A DNA stretch of 45,203 nt from JAAYCI01 sp964370195. GTDB taxonomy: Bacteria; Bacillota; Clostridia; Oscillospirales; Ruminococcaceae. The position numbers were made by a program, and so were the translations under genes. The notes under the pieces were generated by a model. The model ran no database searches. It was not told where the DNA came from and saw only the letters and a program-made list of their open reading frames with translations. Each line of letters starts with the position of its first letter. The stretch's first letter is position 1. This document shows, one piece after another, positions 41,511 through 45,203 of this stretch. The stretch spans positions 1-45,203 of the forward strand of contig CAYJIH010000009.1 of NCBI GenBank assembly GCA_964370195.1, read 5' to 3'.

Positions 41511-42415
41511 TCTGTTCCCTCCCCGCTTATTTTACGTGCCTTGATGCGCTCGCGCAGTAGCGGCACAGACAGTGCTGCCGCCACAAGAACCGCCGAAAAC
41601 AGTTTTAAATCGTTTGTGTTCAGGCCAAGTTGCAACACAACTGCAATGATGAGGCGGTATAAAACGGAACCCAGCACCACGGCCACCAGCTTAAGTGCAA
41701 AATTTGCCTTTAAGAAGCGGAACACCACTTCGCCTATGATGATGGAGGCAAGACCAATAACAATGGTGCCCGTGCCCATGCCCACATCAGCGTAGCCTTG
41801 GCTTTGTGCCACAAGGCCCCCGGAAAGGGCGACAAACCCGTTTGATAAAAGTAGCCCCAGCACAATCATCTTGTTTGTGTTGATGCCAAGCGCCCTTGCC
41901 ATGTTGGCGTTGTTTCCCGTGGCGCGCAAAGAAGCGCCAATCTCCGTGCCAAAAAACCAATACATCACGGCGATAAGCACCGCACAAAATATCACACCGA
42001 TGATTAAGTTGAGATAGCTGTTGTCCAAAGGCAAAAAGCTTTCTAGCGCTTTAATCATGGTGGTTTCCCCTAAAAGGGGCGTGTTGCTTTTGTCCATGAT
42101 GCGAATATTAACAGAGTATAGCCCAAGCATGGTTAAAATGCCTGCCAGCAAGCTGGGAATGCGTAAAACTGTGTTCATCAATGCTGTGGCCGTGCCTGCA
42201 ATCATGCCGGCAAACAGCGAAAAAATTAAGGCGAAGTAAGGGTTCATTCCGGCCACAATCAGTGTGGCCGACACCGCGCCGCCCAGTGCAAATGTGCCGT
42301 CTACCGAAAGGTCGGCAATATCGAGCACTTTGTAGCTGATGTAGGTGCCCAGTGCCATTACGGCCCATAAAAGCCCTTGAGACAAAGCATCCTGCATCGC
42401 CAGCAATACGTTCAT
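41504..42415 (-). CDS. ABC transporter permease, TrpY-like
   Basis: Membrane subunit (COG4120, related to the branched-chain amino-acid LivH/M permeases). 303 residues, eight or so hydrophobic segments; GTYISYKVLDIADLSVDGTF near the start and FGTEIGASLRATGNNANMARALGIN, which contains the EAA-like coupling loop. GGGGAA lies upstream of the ATG. Follows the binding-protein gene by 42 nt. Confidence 0.85.
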   Translation of the reverse strand: MNVLLAMQDALSQGLLWAVMALGTYISYKVLDIADLSVDGTFALGGAVSATLIVAGMNPYFALIFSLFAGMIAGTATALMNTVLRIPSLLAGILTMLGLYSVNIRIMDKSNTPLLGETTMIKALESFLPLDNSYLNLIIGVIFCAVLIAVMYWFFGTEIGASLRATGNNANMARALGINTNKMIVLGLLLSNGFVALSGGLVAQSQGYADVGMGTGTIVIGLASIIIGEVVFRFLKANFALKLVAVVLGSVLYRLIIAVVLQLGLNTNDLKLFSAVLVAAALSVPLLRERIKARKISGEGTEC

Positions 42416-42457
42416 TCACATTCCCCTTTTCAAATCCTGGTTTTTAGCAAGGCTGGT

Positions 42458-43489
42458 TTAAATTGTTTCTAAATCTTCCGGCACGGTGATGCCCACAAGG
42501 TCTGCTGTTTCTTGGTTTGCCACAGCGCGCACATCTTCCGGGTTTTGGAATGCAATGGGCATTTCGGCCGGTGTAGAGGTGCCGTTTAAAATGTCAACCG
42601 CTTGTTGGCCGGCCATCATGCCAAGATCGTAGTAGTTGATTGATACGGTGGCCAAAGCACCGCCTTCTACCATGCCCTCTTCGCCTGCAATGAACGGAAT
42701 TTGATTGTCGCGCGCAATGCTTGCCACAGTGCTTACTGAGTTTGCGATGAGGTTATCTGTGGGCGCATAGATGGCATCCACATTGCCTATCATCGAAGTA
42801 ACTACAGATTGAATTTCATTTGTGCTGGACACAGTGTACTCCACTGCTTCCAGGCCAAGTGCTGTAGCGGCTTCTTGGGCCATTTCTGCTTGAATCAGTG
42901 AATTTGCCTCACTGGAGTTATACAAAATACCCACTGTTTGCGCATCTGGTGCAAGCTCTTGTAAAAGAGCCATTTGCTCTGCTACCGGTGTTAAGTCTGA
43001 CGCACCGGTAACATTGCCGCCGGGCGCTTCGTTGCTTTCTACCAATTGCCCTTCCACAAAATCGGTAACGGCGGTGGCAACCACGGGAATATCGGTGGTT
43101 GCGTTGGCTACAGCTTGTGCTGCAGGGGTGGCGATGGCAAAAATTAAGTCGTTGCCATCGTTTACAAGTTTAGAAGCGATGGTGGGGCAGTTCGAAATTT
43201 CCCCTTGTGCATTTTGTAGATCTAGTGTTAAATTTTCTCCTTCAACATAGCCGTTTTCGGCCAAAGCGTCTACAAAGCCTTCGTAAGCAGAATCCAGCGC
43301 CGGATGCGGTGCCAATTGAATCACACCCACCATTACACTGTCTGCTGCGGCCGGTGCATCGGATGTTGCTTGCGAAGCTGCCGGGGCTTCCGAAGTGGAT
43401 GGTGCTGCCTCACTGCTTGCCGTGCCTCCACACGCAGCAAGCCCTACCACCAATAGCGAGCTGATGGCCAATGAAATAACCTTTTTCAT
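42458..43489 (-). CDS. ABC transporter substrate-binding lipoprotein, TrpX-like
   Basis: Extracellular binding protein (COG2984). 343 residues; signal peptide with lipobox GLAAC (Cys20), then a Ser/Ala-rich linker (22-48). The two-lobed domain starts VGVIQLAPHPALDSAYEGF, a hallmark of this family, with AIATPAAQAVANATTDIPVV and YAPTDNLIANSV further on. GAGGAGG precedes the ATG. First gene of the operon; the leader (about 60 nt) is too short for a T-box. Confidence 0.88.
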   Translation of the reverse strand: MKKVISLAISSLLVVGLAACGGTASSEAAPSTSEAPAASQATSDAPAAADSVMVGVIQLAPHPALDSAYEGFVDALAENGYVEGENLTLDLQNAQGEISNCPTIASKLVNDGNDLIFAIATPAAQAVANATTDIPVVATAVTDFVEGQLVESNEAPGGNVTGASDLTPVAEQMALLQELAPDAQTVGILYNSSEANSLIQAEMAQEAATALGLEAVEYTVSSTNEIQSVVTSMIGNVDAIYAPTDNLIANSVSTVASIARDNQIPFIAGEEGMVEGGALATVSINYYDLGMMAGQQAVDILNGTSTPAEMPIAFQNPEDVRAVANQETADLVGITVPEDLETI

Positions 43490-43555
43490 ACTTCCTCCTC
43501 AACAAAATGTTTGGTTTAAAATCTCCCATAATGTGTAAAATACCTACACTATATT

Positions 43556-43585
43556 ACTATAATGTAAAAGTAGTACAAACGTCAA
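43556..43585 (-). promoter_or_regulatory. Promoter of the TrpXYZ-type operon
   Basis: On the minus strand TTGACG (43580-43585), an 18-nt spacer and TATAGT (43556-43561). Confidence 0.6.
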
Positions 43586-43629
43586 GCATTGTTCTATAAG
43601 CTTTTCACTCAAGTGTTGTAAAAATATTT

Positions 43630-44844
43630 TTATAATGTACCAACTACGGTAACATATTCACCGCTTACCCAGCCGGCTGTGGTACAAAGCCATTCGCCAT
43701 TGTTTGTATACCCCACCACATAGAGCTCATAGCCTTCCTCTAACAAGCCGAAAGATTCGTAGTCTGTGCCGGGCCCTTGCCGAATGTTCAGCTCATCCAC
43801 ATTCACTTCCACCACAATGGTGGCATCGTAAAGGTCGCTTGGGGGCACAATGTTATCGGGATATAAAGGATATGTGGTGGCAACTTCCTGCACAGTTACA
43901 ACACGAAACGGCATGTAAGAGCCTGCGGGGTTTGCCTCGAATGTGTGTAGCAATGTGATGGTATTGGTTTGCGCATCCTCGCCATAACTGTCAAAAGTGG
44001 TAATGAGTGTTTGTATTGAAAATGTGTTGCCTTCTGCTGTAAGTGTGTCTAAAAGCAGTTCTGCTGAGTGCATGGGGCCATGCGCCGGAATGCGATATCC
44101 AGTGGCCTCTGTTCCAAAGGCGTCATTTTCCACATAATAATTTTCTATACCGTAAAAAGAGGACACTGTGTTTTGAATGCTTTGCTGTGATACTGGGTGC
44201 ATATCAAGGGATACTGTGCTTTCGGCATGAACGCCTTCTGCCCACAGGGTCATTGTAAGCACGCCACACGTTGTGTACCAATTGCTCGAGCGGATGAGTG
44301 TTTCTTTTATCTCTTGGTCTGCCGGTAAAGCGGTTACATTCCACATGGCGTATTCCGATTGTTGCAACATGGCAATAAGAGTCTCTGCGTCGGCTGCAGG
44401 CGGTTCTTCTGCCGGTGCATCAGGGGCAGGCTCTGATACAGTAGGCGGTGCAACTTCTTCGCTGGATGGCGCTATAGAAGCGGCCACATATGGTGTTTGT
44501 GGCACTTGTGGTTTGTCTTCCTTTATAAAAAAGTATAAGCCCACGCCCACGGCCCCAACGGCAAGCACGATGAAAAAGAGCACAAGAAGACATATTATAA
44601 TAATAATGGGTGCTTTTGATTTCTTTTTATCTTGCGGCGCTTGTGCCACCGGTGCAGCCGGTGCTGAAAAAATGGGTTGCTGTTGCAGCATTGGTTGTGT
44701 TGGCGGTGCAGCATTTTGTTCAAACGGTGATTGCACAATTTGTGTCGGTTGCAATAAATTTTCTGATGATGACACGGTGCTGGTGTGGCCATTTGGGCAC
44801 ACACCGTTCACTAGTTCACTTCCGCAATTTCGGCAATATGGCAC
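43630..44844 (-). CDS. Zinc-ribbon, membrane-anchored protein with C-terminal SH3b domain
   Basis: Unknown function. 404 residues: N-terminal zinc ribbon (Cys4, Cys7, Cys16, His20; CRNCGS...CPNGH), a disordered Pro/Gln-rich stretch, one membrane helix (about 79-107), a Pro/Glu-rich linker, a central extracellular domain (about 155-340) of unrecognised type, and a bacterial SH3 domain (about 342-404) with LNIRQGPGTDYESFG and GWVSGEYV. SH3b domains bind cell-wall peptides, so it may relay or sense wall status with the zinc ribbon in the cytoplasm. GTG start with GGAGGG 8 nt upstream. Confidence 0.75.
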   Translation of the reverse strand: MPYCRNCGSELVNGVCPNGHTSTVSSSENLLQPTQIVQSPFEQNAAPPTQPMLQQQPIFSAPAAPVAQAPQDKKKSKAPIIIIICLLVLFFIVLAVGAVGVGLYFFIKEDKPQVPQTPYVAASIAPSSEEVAPPTVSEPAPDAPAEEPPAADAETLIAMLQQSEYAMWNVTALPADQEIKETLIRSSNWYTTCGVLTMTLWAEGVHAESTVSLDMHPVSQQSIQNTVSSFYGIENYYVENDAFGTEATGYRIPAHGPMHSAELLLDTLTAEGNTFSIQTLITTFDSYGEDAQTNTITLLHTFEANPAGSYMPFRVVTVQEVATTYPLYPDNIVPPSDLYDATIVVEVNVDELNIRQGPGTDYESFGLLEEGYELYVVGYTNNGEWLCTTAGWVSGEYVTVVGTL

Positions 44845-45104
44845 AGTAACATCCCTCCTTGGTGTAGCTTGTGTTTTGTTTGAAATAAAAAGACCATGCT
44901 GTTCATGAGGCAGTTCATTTTATTGGGAACACAGTATATAAAGTGCTTTACTTACGTTTTATAGTATCATATCTTTTGCAACAAAGTAAGTGTTTTTTAT
45001 CAGATGGATTGGTAGGGCAAAGAAAAAATCGCAAACCAAAGAGGGCCTGCGATGACATTATGAGGGTGACATTGTAAGAAATTATTAAAGAAACATTTGA
45101 AAAC
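44845..45104. other. Intergenic region between the tRNA-Thr terminator and the zinc-ribbon gene
   Basis: AT-rich; -10-like TATAAA on the minus strand near 44960 without a convincing -35. Nothing else recognised. Confidence 0.35.
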
Positions 45105-45138
45105 AAAAAAAGCATCAAGCTTTGCTCGATGCTTTTTT
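45105..45138 (-). terminator. Terminator downstream of the tRNA gene
   Basis: An 11-bp stem, AAAAAAGCATC / GATGCTTTTTT, has a T-rich tail (TTTTTTTGTTT) on the minus strand, 20 nt after the tRNA 3' end. Confidence 0.85.
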
Positions 45139-45157
45139 GTTTGTAGCGTGCTGCTAC

Positions 45158-45203
45158 TGGAGCTGGTGAACGGACTCGAACCCCTGACCTGCTGATTACA
45201 AAT
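45158..45203 (-). tRNA. tRNA-Thr (anticodon TGT), 3' part, cut by the window end
   Basis: Read on the minus strand, the segment begins in the anticodon arm with loop TTTGTAA (anticodon TGT) and stem strand TCAGC. Next are the variable loop AGGTC, the T arm AGGGG-TTCGAGT-CCGTT (with a G-G mismatch in the middle), the acceptor strand CACCAGC, discriminator T and an encoded CCA. The 5' half lies beyond the window. Confidence 0.92.

Noticed and set aside
43490..43629. T-box or trp leader upstream of the TrpXYZ-type operon
   Set aside because: The distance from the likely promoter to the ATG is only about 60 nt and has no T-box bulge or specifier structure.
1..45203. CRISPR arrays, transposases, integrases or prophage genes
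   Set aside because: No regularly spaced repeats and no proteins with such motifs were found in any large ORF.

Overview
The window looks like a chromosomal segment of a low-to-mid GC Gram-positive anaerobe of the Bacillota, most likely class Clostridia (Oscillospirales-like; the family level is inference). Evidence: a GlgC/GlgD pair for glycogen synthesis, an HrcA/CIRCE heat-shock operon, an HPr-like protein with the regulatory serine, a PhoP/PhoR system with a Bacillus-type Pho box, a DUF4234 protein, an Rrf2-IscS-IscU cluster, TrpXYZ-type ABC genes, strong AGGAGG ribosome sites, and several TTG or GTG starts. No phage, insertion sequence or CRISPR array is visible; the window is housekeeping and metabolic.

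Layout. 1-6137: glycogen operon on the minus strand (glgB-glgC-glgD-glgA). 6461-7519: wall-associated 3D-domain protein. 7828-10245: lepA and a flavoprotein on the plus strand. 10618-15546: hrcA-grpE-dnaK-dnaJ behind a perfect CIRCE operator. 15561-15780: an intergenic repeat with two nearly identical terminator hairpins flanking a long imperfect palindrome. 15898-19408: minus-strand membrane/envelope genes (CNNM/HlyC-type protein with an attenuator-like leader, a small membrane protein, an anchored SGNH hydrolase). 19727-21245: VTT membrane protein, then an HPr-like protein lacking the catalytic histidine directly before methylglyoxal synthase. 21351-23945: divergent cytosine-deaminase-like amidohydrolase and nagA. 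24137-25613: DUF4234 protein and a DHH phosphoesterase. 25691-27889: Rrf2 regulator divergent from iscS-iscU. 28199-34689: phosphate operon pstS-pstC-pstA-pstB-phoU-phoP-phoR on the minus strand. 34985-38315: metY and two LysR regulators. 38520-40636: citrate synthase coupled to a ylmH-like gene. 40716-43489: TrpXYZ-type ABC transporter. 43630-44844: zinc-ribbon/SH3 membrane protein. 45158 to the end: 3' part of a tRNA-Thr gene.

The two observations most worth following are (1) the operon of a His15-less, Ser46-containing HPr-like protein with methylglyoxal synthase, which looks like a dedicated version of the Crh-MgsA control known in Bacillus subtilis, and (2) the PstS protein, whose sequence blocks appear in a circularly permuted order. 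Also notable are the leader of the CNNM gene, with mutually exclusive pairings ending in a terminator-like hairpin, and the repeat after dnaJ.
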